A DNA stretch of 64,000 bases from Piliocolobus tephrosceles (taxonomy: Eukaryota; Chordata; Mammalia; Primates; Cercopithecidae), in contig NC_045441.1 in the NCBI RefSeq assembly GCF_002776525.5, forward strand, positions 132,963,768-133,027,767. Direction: 5' to 3'. The position numbers were made by a program, and so were the translations under genes. The first letter of the stretch is position 1. The number at the start of each line of letters is the position of its first letter. The notes beneath the pieces were generated by a model, which was not told where the DNA came from, ran no database searches, and saw nothing but the letters and a program-made list of their open reading frames with translations. Of the stretch, positions 31,241 through 42,517 are shown one piece after another.

Positions 31241-34200
31241 CATTTTGGTTGTGTAAAACGCTCATTTATTTTACTTCCCAAGATAAATGGGGAAGTTCTA
31301 AAATGCTCATGCTAAAAAAATAAAAACAAAACAGAGTAAAATCAAACACACACACACTCCCAACTTCCCACACTACTGCTGAATGGAGATAACATAGAGT
31401 CCCATCGGTCACATCAAGCTCCAGGTCTAAAATAAAATATCAAGCAGTTCTGTTCATATGTGCAGCTAAAATTGTTGGGGTTTTTTTTTTTCTTTTAAAA
31501 TGTCTTAAACTTGGACACAGACAAAATAATCTTTGATTACCTATTTTTGTTTCCAGGAAGATCTCCTGTTCATTGTCTTCCATGGTTACGTGTAAGTTAC
31601 ACAGCAGGGAAATTTGTTTTTCTAAGCATGCTCTGCTCACCAAGGGCATCTTCACTGGTTTATTTAAGTATTCAAAAAAGACTCCCGAAGGCCACGTTAG
31701 ACACCAATGACTCAGAAGGATATCAGATAAGAACAGCTGCTATTTAGTAAGATGATGTCAGACATTTTTCTCAGCAGAAGCTTTTGCGTCAGCAATCTGT
31801 GTACTGATCCACATAGCCGCCCACAGGCTGTCCTCTTCATACGTGACAGTTTAGATCAAAGGGTTGAGATTCACACTGTGGGGTGCGTGGATTTTCCTAA
31901 CATAAAAGCCTCATGATCCATAGGAACCAGTATGTCCTATAAGGACTGCAGGGATATAGATTCCAGGATTCTCATAACAGGGACATGCCCCTCATAAGAA
32001 TCACCACACACACCAAAAAATTGCCATGCCTATTAGAATAACTATTTGTCATTATGTTGTTACTACAAGTCCAGATGCAACTTAATAATCAAGAGCCCTT
32101 TTTGTTTTGTTTTGTTTTGTTTTGTTTTGTTTTGTTTTGTTTTCTCAAAATCATTGTGAACCAACCATACAGTTGACACATTCCATCTTAGCTAGTTTCC
32201 AGGTTAACAGAGTCAAAATCACATAACCAAACAGTCCAGACCACTTAAAAGAAGGTGCTTCCTCATTGATCTACAAAGGACCATGGTGTTTTAGAAACCC
32301 ACTTCTCGGTTCCCTTTTAGCATTGTGTAGACACTTTCGAAGTTAAGTGAAGCAGAGGCTATTAGCAATCTGACTTGGAATTTCTCTGTCAATACTACCA
32401 CACATTTCTCTGTCAAAACTCCCACAAATGTATAGTGGGGTTTTAGTTTCTTTGGTCCTATCAATTTGGGCTAGTGACCAAAGTGAAATATTTGATTCTA
32501 AAATTAGGTTTCGGAATTTCTGCATGGCCTAGAAATGGGCCTTCAATGTTCATTCGCCTATTTCTCTTTAATGACATACACTTTGTCTTCTACCCTTCAA
32601 TAAGAAGAAACAGTGGTCCCATGAGGACTCACTAATAAGCTGCACTTGGCCCCGGGGCTGTATGTCTGTGAATAAATGGCCTTTTATAACAGGAATACCA
32701 ACTTTGTGTCAGGAATAACATGTGTTTATTACAAGTTCCCTGAATGGAGTTACTTTGGGCTACAAGTAGAGAGTTTAGCTTTTTTCTTCATGCCAGCTCG
32801 CCAGCTCAAGACTACCGGGGTCTCTGACAGTTTGGATTGCTGGTTAAAGGCAAAAAGGCTTCTTTTGGTCAAGGGAGACCTATGTGCCATCCCCCTCTGC
32901 CTTCAGACACTGACAGTCTAAGGTCATTTCTTTCTAGCTGAACCACAGGAGGTACTTAACGTACTCTGATAGTCTGAAATTTTCCTATCAAGTCTATTTT
33001 CCTATCTGTCTTGCCTATCAAGCTAGTTTCATAGTCTGACTCACAAGACAGCACAGGTGGCATTTTAACCAGCTGTTTTGCAAACAGGTAATGAAGATCA
33101 CTAATGTCCCAGCACGGAAAAGAGGCGTGCCCACTACCCTCCATCCTATCTCATTATAGCCGGTCTCACCTCTTAGGGCCTCCTTGCCTCACGTATCTCT
33201 GGTACCAGATTAACTATCAGTTAGGAAGCTTTCCAATATAAGTAATAGAAAATTCAGTTCATATAACTGAACAGTTCCGATGCCACAGGTGAAGTGGCTA
33301 AGTCACTGATCCTCAGCGCATAAGGTCAGCAGTGACATTCCAGCTGGCTTTCAGTGCTGTGTATCATATGAGGGAAGTCCCTGAAAGGCTTGGCCCCTTG
33401 TGAGGAGAGGACTCCATGGCTTTTCCTCACTATTCTGCTGAGTCTTCTTCCTCTTTATTTTTCTTCCCAAAGTCATCCTTCTTATCAAAACTCTCTGCTA
33501 AACCCCAGTTCTCCCACCCACGGCATCTTCCAGTTCCTCTTGGTGAAAATGTAACGCCTTCTACAGGGAAGTCTCGCTGCTCCTCAGATCTTTTCTTGCC
33601 CAAAGCTTCAGCCAGACAAGCCTTAGTATTCACTGCCATTCAAGCCCTGAGGATGAAGGTGGGTTCTGTAATTAAAATTCAATTTTCCTATCGGTGCTAA
33701 CCTCCAGCCTGCTTGTTCTGTTTCTAGATTGCCTGTTAAATAACAATAATTTTCAAAGAAAAATGTTGACTTTCATCAGAGAAAATACAGGACCCATGTT
33801 GATGGACAAATAGCTCCCTGATTGTTGGGCTCCAGCCATGGCCTTTAATCAGTGGCTATTAGTGATTGTTTTGAGAGGCACCTTTGTATTTGTCTCCCTG
33901 GAACTCAACGCCCCATCAGTCTATTTTATAGGCTGTCCTATTTGTTCCAGGATGCATCTAACAAAAATATGTTGGCTTAAGGCCACTCTTTGACTGAAAC
34001 ACAGATATATATATATATTTTTTTTTCTGGAGGGCAATTTAATATGTAGACCATTTAATAAATAAATGCATAGATAACTATGACAAATATTTATCACATG
34101 CTGTGGAAACAGAGTTGAATAATGGAATTCATAAGTTCCATTTATGAATTTTAAACTTGAAGCTAGAGAAACACAACATACACATGTTGACTTCAGATTG

Positions 34201-34250
34201 TAAAAAAGTAGCATAAAGAAAATAAAGAGAATACATTGACTCTATTAGTC
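31241..34250. other. Long unassigned interval, no gene supported
   Basis: About 3 kb in which I see no protein domain and no confidently named repeat. It includes a T-rich run (31482-31494), (TTTTG)9 at 32099-32143, (TA)6 near 34006-34018, and an open frame pair at 33416-33700 (+) and 33430-33639 (-) with serine/lysine-rich translations of no known family. It may hold unique, conserved or regulatory DNA; nothing seen decides this. Confidence 0.35.
32099..32143 (+). repeat. (TTTTG)9 microsatellite
   Basis: Nine near-perfect units of TTTTG. Not attached to a visible Alu. Confidence 0.95.
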
Positions 34251-34800
34251 AGGTTCTTGCCAGGAAACATAGTTTATCTCAGATGATTCCAATGAAGAGA
34301 TTTTAGTGAAGGCACCACTGACAGAGATGTGAACTGGGATACAGGAACAAACAAGGGATGCTGAGGCACCCAGAGACCAGCAACATTAGGAAGCCATTAA
34401 CATTTCTTAGAGTTGGCAGGACAGGCTACCTGTACCTCTCAGCTACCTGCTACCTTCTGGAGGGATTCAGTTATGCTAGAGACGTAGTATAAAGCACGGG
34501 GAGAATTGGAAGGAAATCCTGCTATCCCAGTCTCCTTTTGTTCTCTTATCTCCAAAGGGAACCTCTGTTTGCTGAATCTATCCAGAAACCAGGCAGCAAA
34601 AAAAGTCGGGAGATGTAAATGATAGGACCCAGTCTCTTGGGGAAAGAAAAAGTCAGAGAGCAGATTTCGAGTAGTGGGGCAGGGCAGGTCAGGGTAAGTG
34701 TGGACTGCTTTAGGAACAATGGTCAAGGGAAGGACAGGAGGAGACAGCACTGTACACAAAGCCCAAATGATAAGCAGGAACCAGCTGTGGGAAGTACAGG
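34250..34800. mobile_element. LTR-like ancient repeat, family unassigned
   Basis: CTATTAGTCAGGTTCTTGCCAGGAAAC, GATGTGAACTGGGATACAGGAACAAACAAGGGATGCTGAGGCACCC and the following block follow the order of an ERVL-type LTR that I recognise only in outline. Strongly diverged. Open frames on both strands (34439-34813, 34619-34804) are within it. Confidence 0.4.
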
Positions 34801-34809
34801 GTAGTGGCT

Positions 34810-35015
34810 GCAAAAACCTGTCTCTGGGCTAGACTTCTGATTTGAAGCTAGTTCCTGGTGTGTCAACTTGGATGTGCCTCAGTTTCCTCATATTTGAAAC
34901 AAGGCTTATAATCACACCGATTCCATTGCATTGTTTTGAAAACTACATTAAATACAGATAAAGTACTTAGACCCATGCTTGGCATATAGTCAGTGCTCGA
35001 TAAAATATTATTTTA
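34810..35015 (+). mobile_element. MIR SINE
   Basis: CTGGGCTAGACTTCTGATTTGAAGC, GTGCCTCAGTTTCCTCATATTTGAAAC, TACATTAAATACAGATAAAGTACTTAGACCCATGCTTGGCATATAGTCAGTGCTCGATAAA: nearly the whole MIR 3' half. Confidence 0.85.
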
Positions 35016-35446
35016 TTTGTATTTAGGCAAATGTTTTATGAGCAGAGCAAATACTGAGTGTAAGAGTTTGTAGTGAGAACTAGAGTAGCATGTCCCATGA
35101 AAAAGGCCGATAATGCTGGGATTAAAGTAAAACTTGCAGTATAGGAATTCCAATTAGAAACTTATGCTAACAAAATGAATTTATGTAAAAGTGAAAATGC
35201 GATGTTCATTGCAATGTTGTTTATAACAGAAAGATCAGGGCGTGGGACAGTATTTCAAAAAATATAGTTCAATGGAGTAAAATGTAGCATATTCTTATAT
35301 TGGAAAATGTAGCTAATGACATGGAAAGTGGCTTATAGTGATGATATATTATTGTTAACTCAGCAATAATATAAATTACATATTTAGATTTGATTTTATA
35401 AATTAAATGATTTATATATCATAATATAAATTAAATATAATTTAAT

Positions 35447-35512
35447 TGCACTGCACTCCAGCCTGGGTGACAAAGTGAGACCTTGTCTCCAAAGGAAAAC
35501 AAATAAAAAGAT
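35447..35512 (+). mobile_element. Alu 3' end fragment
   Basis: TGCACTGCACTCCAGCCTGGGTGACAAAGTGAGACCTTGTCTC, the last 45 bases of an Alu right arm, followed by an A-rich tail. The rest of the element is missing. Confidence 0.85.
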
Positions 35513-36108
35513 GTCTGGTGTAAAACATGGCTTGTGTAGGAGGCTGGGCATGATTTACTTGATATTAAAAATTATCAAAGATCTTGTGGATCAGAGCAGC
35601 TTCATCAGTCTTTCCTTTTGTTATGTTGTCATGTCAATAGGGCTTAGGCTAAAGCAGCCCTTATAGTTCAGTGTAAATCATATTTAACGTTTGAGAAGTT
35701 TCCCCTTTTGACTCATGATTTGACTGAGACACTGAAAGATCTGCATGGCGTGCTGAGACAATGCGGTCAATAACGATCTTGATCCTAAAATCTAGATCTA
35801 CTAAAATTTGAAAAGTGTTTGTCTAGGAGTGGATGACTTGCCAAGTTTTGGTATCTCTTCCTCCTCACCCTGACCTTCCTTCTTCTTCACTACATTGTAT
35901 TTTCTACTTTTTTTCCTGTTTAAAAATGCTGTATCACTTGTTTTTCAGATAAAATAATTCCCTCTCCCCGTCATCCTGCAAATTAAAATGCTAATCTGAT
36001 ACTGTTGGCCATCTCTTCAGAACACCTCAGTGTTTCTCTCCACCACCTGTAGTCGGGGGAGTGGGGGAGGTTCTGTGCTTCGCAGCATCATGGTAACTCT
36101 CAGCATCT
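35513..36108. other. Unassigned sequence before the minisatellite
   Basis: No gene or named repeat. The open frame at 35475-35666 starts in the Alu fragment. Immediately before the array is a G-rich stretch GGGGGAGTGGGGGAGG-like (36055-36071). Confidence 0.35.
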
Positions 36109-36469
36109 CCTGTACCTCTCATCATGGCCTGTACCTCTCAGCATCTCCTGTACCTCTCAGCATCTCCTGTACCTNNNNNNNNNNCCTGTACCTCTCAGCA
36201 TCTCCTGTACCTCTCAGCATCTCCTGTACCTCTCAGCATGGCCTGTACCTCTCAGCATCACCTGTACCTCTCAGCATCACCTGTACCACTCGTCATCGCC
36301 TGTACCTCTCAGCATTACCTGTACTTCTCAACATCGCCTGTACCTCTCAGCATGGCCTGTACCTCTCAGCATCTCCTGTACCACTCATCATCGCCTGTAC
36401 CTCTCAGCATCTCCTGTACCTCTCAGCATCGCCTGTACCTCTCCACATCGCCTGTACCTCTCAGCACTG
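36109..36469 (+). repeat. 19-bp minisatellite, 19 units, with an assembly gap
   Basis: Units of CCTGTACCTCTCAGCATCT run in perfect 19-bp register for exactly 361 bp. Variation is mostly in the last three bases (ATCT, ATGG, ATCA, ATCG, ATTA), with variant units such as CCTGTACCACTC.TCATCG at positions 10 and 15. Because 19 is not a multiple of three, all frames are read cyclically; this gives two long repetitive open frames (36030-36497 and 36124-36477) that are not genes. The true copy number is uncertain because of the N run. Confidence 0.95.
36175..36184. other. Ten-base N gap inside the minisatellite
   Basis: Ten N replace the last ten bases of unit 4; the 19-bp register continues unchanged after it. 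Either ten bases were masked or a placeholder of unknown size happens to fit. Confidence 0.99.
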
Positions 36470-36499
36470 TTGCCTGATACTCCCAACTAGCACTTGATG

Positions 36500-36835
36500 T
36501 TCTCAATCTTCCTGTAGTTTCCAAAACACAACTTGCTGTTTCAGGCCTCCTTGTCTTTGTTCAGACTATTCTCCAGGCCTAAAATATCATTTCCTCTTCA
36601 GCTATTCGTATTTTTTATTCTTCTAGTTTATTTATGCATCACCTCCTCCAAGAACCTTATTCACTAGCAACCCCTCTTCCCACCTGAGCCACCCAGCTGT
36701 CCTATCATCTCTTCTCTGAACTCAAAGAAGCAGGAATCTTGTGTCATTCATCACTGTGTCCCTAGAGCCTAGCATAGCACCTGGCATATAGCTGATGCTC
36801 AAGTAAGATTGTTAAGCTAAGCTGAACTGAATCAA
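36500..36835 (+). mobile_element. L2 LINE 3' end
   Basis: CACCTCCTCCAAGAACCTTATTCACTAGC, CTCTTCTCTGAACTCAAAGAAGC, GTCATTCATCACTGTGTCCCTAGAGCCTAGCATAGCACCTGGCATATAGCTGATGCTCAAG: the L2 3' end in order. Confidence 0.75.
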
Positions 36836-37429
36836 GGGGGATTTGTGCTTCCTACTAGAGAGAAAAAGACAAAAAAGTTTTCTTGGGCCATGTACGGGTA
36901 TTTTTCAGATACGATTCGAAATGTCTTGAAAATTTCCTTAAGAGAAGCATCCAGAAGGTCATACAAGCTGTTGCTGACTGACTCCACAAAGACTCAGCTA
37001 TGCGTTGTTTGATTTAGACAGACTGCAATCATAACATGGGCTTGACACATCTGGAGGCTTTTTAAGGCATGGGCAAACATGTAGCATGCCATGAAAGCAG
37101 CACATGGGTTTACTGAGGGAGAGAAGCCAGAGTGTCAGCTTCTCAAACTCCAGATGTTAAAAACTCATCATTTTAAAAATTCCTTCATCACTCACAAAAA
37201 CAAAACAGACTCCAGTTTACTCCAAGGTATCCAGTTTGTTGCTTGTTCCCATTTTCCTTGCCCTCCACTTCCATTCATCCTCCCTACATTTTTTGATGCT
37301 GTGTGCCCTCTATCACCATATCCATCATCCACCTTCAGGCCACCATCATCTCACGTGAACGTGTTGTCTTTCAACCTGCAGCCCTGTTTCTTTCCTATCA
37401 TTCTCATCAAATAGCCTCACAACTAGCAG

Positions 37430-37700
37430 ACATATCTTTCTAGAACACAGGTCTGATGATGAGTCTATGTGCGAAGAAGTCTTCAGTGTTTTCCCCATTA
37501 TCTACTGAATGAAATCTAAAGACCTGAGTTTGACATTCAATGTCCTCTACTATCCTGCATTATTTGCTTTTTTATGCAACTAAGCAAATTGAGCCCATAA
37601 TTCAAAACTCACCTAAAATACCCCAATTTCTATGAATGTCAGTGATTATTTTTGCAACTGAAGGTCATATCTGCACCTTCTGAATGTTCTCATTTTTAAG
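37430..37700 (+). mobile_element. L2 LINE relic
   Basis: CAGGTCTGATGATGAGTCTATGTGC, CTTCAGTGTTTTCCCCATTATCTACTGAATGAAATC and GACATTCAATGTCCTCTACTATC match the L2 text 'CTCAGAATAAAATCC' region in order. Diverged. Confidence 0.5.
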
Positions 37701-38239
37701 TTTTATTATGGTTTTAAGACTTTTTGTTTCCTTTTTCTTTAACAACATCCATACATGACTTATAATTGTATATCCTCAAACAACTATCCTATTTTTTTTT
37801 TGTACAGAGTAGGCCATCAGTAAACATTTGTTAAATAAGGTATTTGGGGCTAATTTCATAAACATTACTCCAAATAATATTTTTCGAGGATACACATTAA
37901 ATTATTTATAGGCAAATAACTGTCCAATTGAAAAACTCTATGATTCTCTATAATTATTTAGCTTTATTGTGATATAATTGAAATTTACATGTTATATATC
38001 AATAAAGGTAAAAATTTTAGATAATTGGAGTTTTTCTGCAATGTACAATTTAGAAAATGTATACAATGTACAACTAAAGATAAAATGTGCAATGTAATGT
38101 ACACATTTTGTTGAGCTTTGACATATGCATACACCAGTTATATCATCCTTTATGAGGTATCTAAAGTAGTAAAAGTCATAGAAGCAGAGAAGAGAGTGGT
38201 GGTTTCTAGGGGCAGGGTGAAGAGGGAAATGGGGAGTTA

Positions 38240-38760
38240 TTGCTTAAATGGTTAATTTTAGGTATCGACCTGGCAGGATTATGGAATACCTAGAGAACTG
38301 GTAAAGTACTGTTTCTGGGAGTGTCTGTGAGGATATTTCCAGAGGACACTAGCATGCGAGTCAGTGGACTGACTGGGGAAGATCTGCCTTTAATGTGTGT
38401 AGGCACCATGCAACCCACTAAGGGCCAATTGGATAGAATAAAGAGGGAGAAAAGGATTGTCCTCTCTCTGTTTCCTAGAGCTGGGACACTCTCCGCACCC
38501 TGCCCTTCAACATCAAAACTCCATGCACTGGCCTGAGGACCTGAGACTGCAGCACTTACACCAGCGCCCCCTGGACCCCGGGTTCTCAGGCTTTCAGACT
38601 TGAACTAAAGATTAAACCTTCTGCTTCCCTGGTTCTGAGGTTTTCGGACTTAGGCTGAGCCACAGTGTTGGCATCCCAGCAAGTCTCCAACTTAATGGCT
38701 TGTTGCCATACTCCTCAGTCTCCATAATTGTGTGAGCCAATTCTCCTAACAAATCCCTTC

Positions 38761-38805
<45 letters not shown>

Positions 38806-38852
38806 GCTCACACATATAGTATTGGGTCTGTCTCTTTGGAGAACCCGAACAC
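38240..38852 (+). mobile_element. LTR-like repeat nested in L1ME
   Basis: GGTTAATTTTAGGTATCGACCTGGC, GGGAGTGTCTGTGAGGATATTTCC, GTCAGTGGACTGACTGGGG, CTGGTTCTGAGGTTTTCGGACTTAGGC, TCTCCATAATTGTGTGAGCCAATTC and, after the TATC microsatellite, TATTGGGTCTGTCTCTTTGGAGAACCC. It is a complete copy of a common ancient interspersed element whose family I do not name. The open frame 38321-38536 is within it. Confidence 0.55.
38761..38805 (+). repeat. (TATC)11 tetranucleotide microsatellite
   Basis: Eleven uninterrupted TATC units at the point where related elements normally carry a short AT-rich tract; a likely polymorphic marker. Confidence 0.97.
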
Positions 38853-39439
38853 ATGGGCATAAAGTTTCAGTTATGCAAGATGAATATGACATAGAGATCT
38901 GCTGTACACAAGACAATATTGTGCACTTTAAAATATGTTAAAAGAACAGATCTCACGTTAAGTGATCTTACAAAAAAACACACACTCAAAAGAATACAAG
39001 GACATTTTTAGAGGTAATAAGTTATGTTTGATCTCTTGATTGGTTTGATGGTACCATGGTTGAATGTATATGTCTCTAATGTATTTTTCCAAGTATAGCT
39101 GTTGTATATTAACAGGCTACCTGTCCTGATTATTCATCTCTGCTACTCACTTAAAAATATTATCAATTTTCTTGAAACATAATAATACATCTCATGCTGT
39201 AGCTATTAGTTTATGTTCAGCTATACCAACAGTAGACTGTTGTATAGTATCAGAAAATAATGTGTATTTTGTCTTATGTACATGATAAATAATTAGTTCA
39301 GGACAAATAAAACAATGCAGTGACTTTCTGGGGAAAAATATTATCAATTTTCTCAAGTAGTGTTTGTTTGATGTTAGTACCATCTAGTGGAAAATATGAA
39401 TAGTGTTCAAGAATTAAATCGGCATTGGAGAGTTAGTAT

Positions 39440-40110
39440 TGAGATAGGCCTTGAACATCATCTTGTCCAATATTCTCTATTATTCAAAGGAATAAACTGA
39501 GATTTAGAAACTTCAAGAACTTTCTCAAGATTTGTGTAAGGCTGAGCACCCATTATGTGAAATAAACTGTTAGGTGGAATGCAAAGAACTGTATTTACTA
39601 CCAACATGGAGACATAAGATATTAATAAGTAAAATGTGATAAAATATTTGAATTATGCCATATGAGTAAAAAACTGCTAATAAAATGAACACAAATTTCT
39701 ATAAGAACTCAGAAGAATAAGAAAAACATGCTCAAAGTGCAGTGAATAAAAATGCAGTTTTAGAAGAAGTGTAATTTGTGTTAAATCTTGAAAGCTGTGT
39801 AGGTGGATAGCTAGAGAAGCAGGGAAGTAATATTTAGTGCAATAGAAAGGAGAGAAAAAAGAGATATCAAGGAACAAAGAGCATAAGAGTAAGATGAGAA
39901 AGTAAGAGGGCATTAACTAATTTAAGTGAAATGGGTATGAGTAAATCAATTTGGTATGAGAAGATAAAGAATAAATCACAAACTCTAATCACTAAATTGG
40001 GTCAGTGTTATGAAGGACTTTTGCAATTCAAAGGCAAAAAAGTTGGAATTGGTAATTCAAGTTATTTAAGCAGCAGTGGTTAGAGTTTCAAATTATGACT
40101 ATATATCAAT
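39440..40110 (-). mobile_element. L2 LINE relic, reverse (with MIR-like start)
   Basis: TGAGCACCCATTATGTGAAATAAACTGTTAGGTGG, GTGTTAAATCTTGAAAGCTGTGTAGG, AAGTTGGAATTGGTAATTCAAGTTATTTAAGCAGCAG follow the reverse-complement L2 order. The first 110 bases (ATCATCTTGTCCAATATTC...AAACTGAGATTTAGAAAC) could be a separate MIR-like piece. Confidence 0.5.
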
Positions 40111-40910
40111 AATGTTTAAAGGCAAATATCCTAATGGCATATGAAAGAGCATTTCTGGCTTGAAATAACATTTCCACTAAAGGATCACACATTGATTCAA
40201 AAGGTGTTATATTTCAAATAACTTAAAAGAAAGTGAAAATGATGTGCTTTGGAAAATCGTGTTGGATGACTCATAAAGTAGCTCTGATGACAAAGACACT
40301 AAGGTCAAAGACGTAAGTGAAAAGTTAGAATGAAATTGTGGCATGAAGTCCAGTTGAAAAAGGATTCTGACTAAATCATTCAACTCTATTAAGTATTACA
40401 TGTGACTTAAGTGTGGAATTAAATTAATAAATGAAATAGAAACATAAAAAGAAGGGTGATAATAACTGCCGCTTATTGCTTTTTGGCATTACTGGGATTG
40501 TGCTTTACTTTGTCTTGGTTACTTTTGATATGTTCTGTATTCCTCACATTTTTATAACATATGTTTCTTGTATAATCAAATGCATTTTTCAAAACTGAAT
40601 AAACAAAGAAGTATTTTGTATTTAATTTTTCTTTAAAAGTTATACATTGACAAGGTTTAACATTCTCAGGAGTTTATAGGGAAGAAGTTGTTCTTACTTG
40701 CCCATGGCTTGGGAATAGATCTTGACTCCTGGGAGACGCAGTGGAAAGTGAAAGCCATAAATCCAATTTTATTATTTTTCTAGCACATTTAGTGGTTTTG
40801 GTATATTTATTGGGTAATCAAACTTTGCCTTACTGATTTTTGATGTCATAGTCATCATAAACAAAATTTCAATATACATTGAAAATTATGTGCTTTATAA
40901 TTCAATATAT
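40111..40910. other. Unassigned AT-rich interval
   Basis: No gene or named repeat. It supplies the ATG and the first 11 codons of the open frame that continues into the L1 at 40911. Confidence 0.35.
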
Positions 40911-41655
40911 AGTGAACAGGCAACCCACAGAGTGGGAGAAAATTTTTGCAATATACTCATCAGACAAAGGGCTAATATCCAGAATCTACAAAGAACTCAA
41001 ACAAATATACAAGAAAAAAACAAACAACCCCATCAAAAAGTGGGCAAAGGATATGAACAGACATTTCTCAAAAGAAGACATTCATACAGCCAACAGACAC
41101 AAGAAAAAATGCTCATCATCACTGGCCATCAGAGAAATGCAAATCAAAACCACAATGAGATACCATCTCACACCAGTTAGAATGGCAATCATTAAAAAAT
41201 CAGGAAACAACAGGTGCTGGAGAGGATGTGGAGAAATAGGAACACTTTTACACTGTTGGTGGGATTGTAAACTAGTTCAACCATTATGGAAAACAGTATG
41301 GCGATTCCTTAAGGATCTAGAACTAGAAGTACCATATGACCCAGCCATCCCATTACTGGGTATATACCCAAAGGATTATAAATCATGCTGCTATAAAGAC
41401 ACATGCACACGTATGTTTATTGCGGCACTATTCACAATAGCAAAGACTTGGAATCAACCCAAATGTCCATCAGTGACAGACTGGATTAAGGAAATGTGGC
41501 ACATATACACCATGGAATACTATGCAGCCATAAAAAAGGATGAGTTTGTGTCCTTTGTAGGGACGTGGATGCAGCTGGAAACCATCATTCTCAGCAAACT
41601 ATCCCAAGAACAGAAAACCAAACACCACATGTTCTCACTCATAGGTGGGAACTGA
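40879..41655 (+). pseudogene. L1 ORF2 C-terminal fragment, still open
   Basis: 258 codons, of which about the last 245 are the C-terminal part of L1 ORF2 and the first 11 or so come from flanking DNA. It keeps the Cys-His cluster CWRGCGEIGTLLHCWWDC and the normal ORF2 terminus with its stop codon. The endonuclease and reverse transcriptase active sites are missing because the insertion is 5'-truncated. There is no sign of a promoter. The openness reflects the relative youth of the copy rather than function. Confidence 0.9.
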
Positions 41656-41905
41656 ACAATGAGATCACTTGGACTCGGGAAGGAGAACATCACACACCGG
41701 GCCCTATCATGGGATGGGGGGGGGAGGGATTGTATTGGGAGTTATACCTGATGTAAATGACGAGTTGATGGGTGCTCACGAGTTGATGGGTGCTCACGAG
41801 TTGATGGGTGCAGCACACCAACATGGTACAAGTATACATATGTAACAAACCTGCACATTATGCACATGTGCCCTAGAACTTAAAGTATAATAATAAAATA
41901 AAATA
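40911..41905 (+). mobile_element. 5'-truncated L1PA-type L1, 3' end
   Basis: Sense L1 from GTGAACAGGCAACCCACAGAGTGGG (ORF2 late region) through the ORF2 stop at 41655 and the 3' UTR to ATAATAATAAAATAAAAT. Few substitutions. An internal 18-bp triplication lies in the 3' UTR. No clean target duplication was found. Confidence 0.92.
41761..41813 (+). repeat. 18-bp tandem triplication in an L1 3' UTR
   Basis: CGAGTTGATGGGTGCTCA occurs twice perfectly and a third time up to CGAGTTGATGGGTGCAGCA. Normal L1 elements have one copy (the GAGTTGATGGGTGCAGC site). Confidence 0.97.
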
Positions 41906-42517
41906 TATATATGAAAAAGACAATACATGCTTTACTTAAAATCTTTTTATTCTGATCCATTGACGTGTCTCTCTAACCATCCACCAGTAACAGACTTCAA
42001 ATCACTCTAATTTTATGTTTGAAAATACAAAAGACCAGCCTTCCTCATAACTCTTCTCTTACAGAAGTGTCCTGCTGTTCATTCTTTTTTGTTTTCCATA
42101 TGATTTCAGCATCATCCTGTCTACAGTTAAAACAAATCCTGTTGCAACTTCCACTGGTTTTGCATTATAATTATTAAATTGCTTAGGGGAAATTGGCATA
42201 TTTATAATGTTCAGTCATATTCAAGAACATGGTCAAGTTTGTTGCATCAGTAAGCACTGTTACAAAGCTTGTTTCAGATAGTATTTACATGTTTTGTCAA
42301 ATTTGGGGAATTTAATTTTCTTATTTTATTAGTAATTTGATTTTTTTGAATTGTGTTTAGAAAATAATGCAGGTATTCATTTTACTTTTGGAAATTAGTT
42401 TTCTTTTAGGCTTGATATGTGACCCTTCCTTCCTTTCTTCCTTTTTCTTTTCCTCTTTTCTTTTCTTTTCTTTCTCCTTCCTTATGAGTTTTCTACCAGC
42501 ATTTAAAAAGAAGGTTC

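Larger units (their letters stand above)
38170..39090 (+). mobile_element. L1ME 3' end split by an LTR-like insert
   Basis: Left part TAAAAGTCATAGAAGCAGAGAAGAGAGTGGTGGTTTCTAGGGGCAGGG...GGGGAGTTATTGCTTAAATGG; right part (from about 38853) GGGCATAAAGTTTCAGTTATGCAAGATGAATATG...ATCTGCTGTACA...ATTGTGCACTTTAAAATATG. Together these read as a continuous L1ME 3' sequence interrupted at the TTGCTTAAATGG / CATGGGCATAAAG junction. Confidence 0.65.

Noticed and set aside
34013..34030. TATATATATATATTTTTT as a promoter TATA box
   Set aside because: It is a simple AT microsatellite with no gene start nearby.
36109..36469. CRISPR-like repeat array
   Set aside because: Units are contiguous 19-mers without spacers, in a primate genome; it is a minisatellite.
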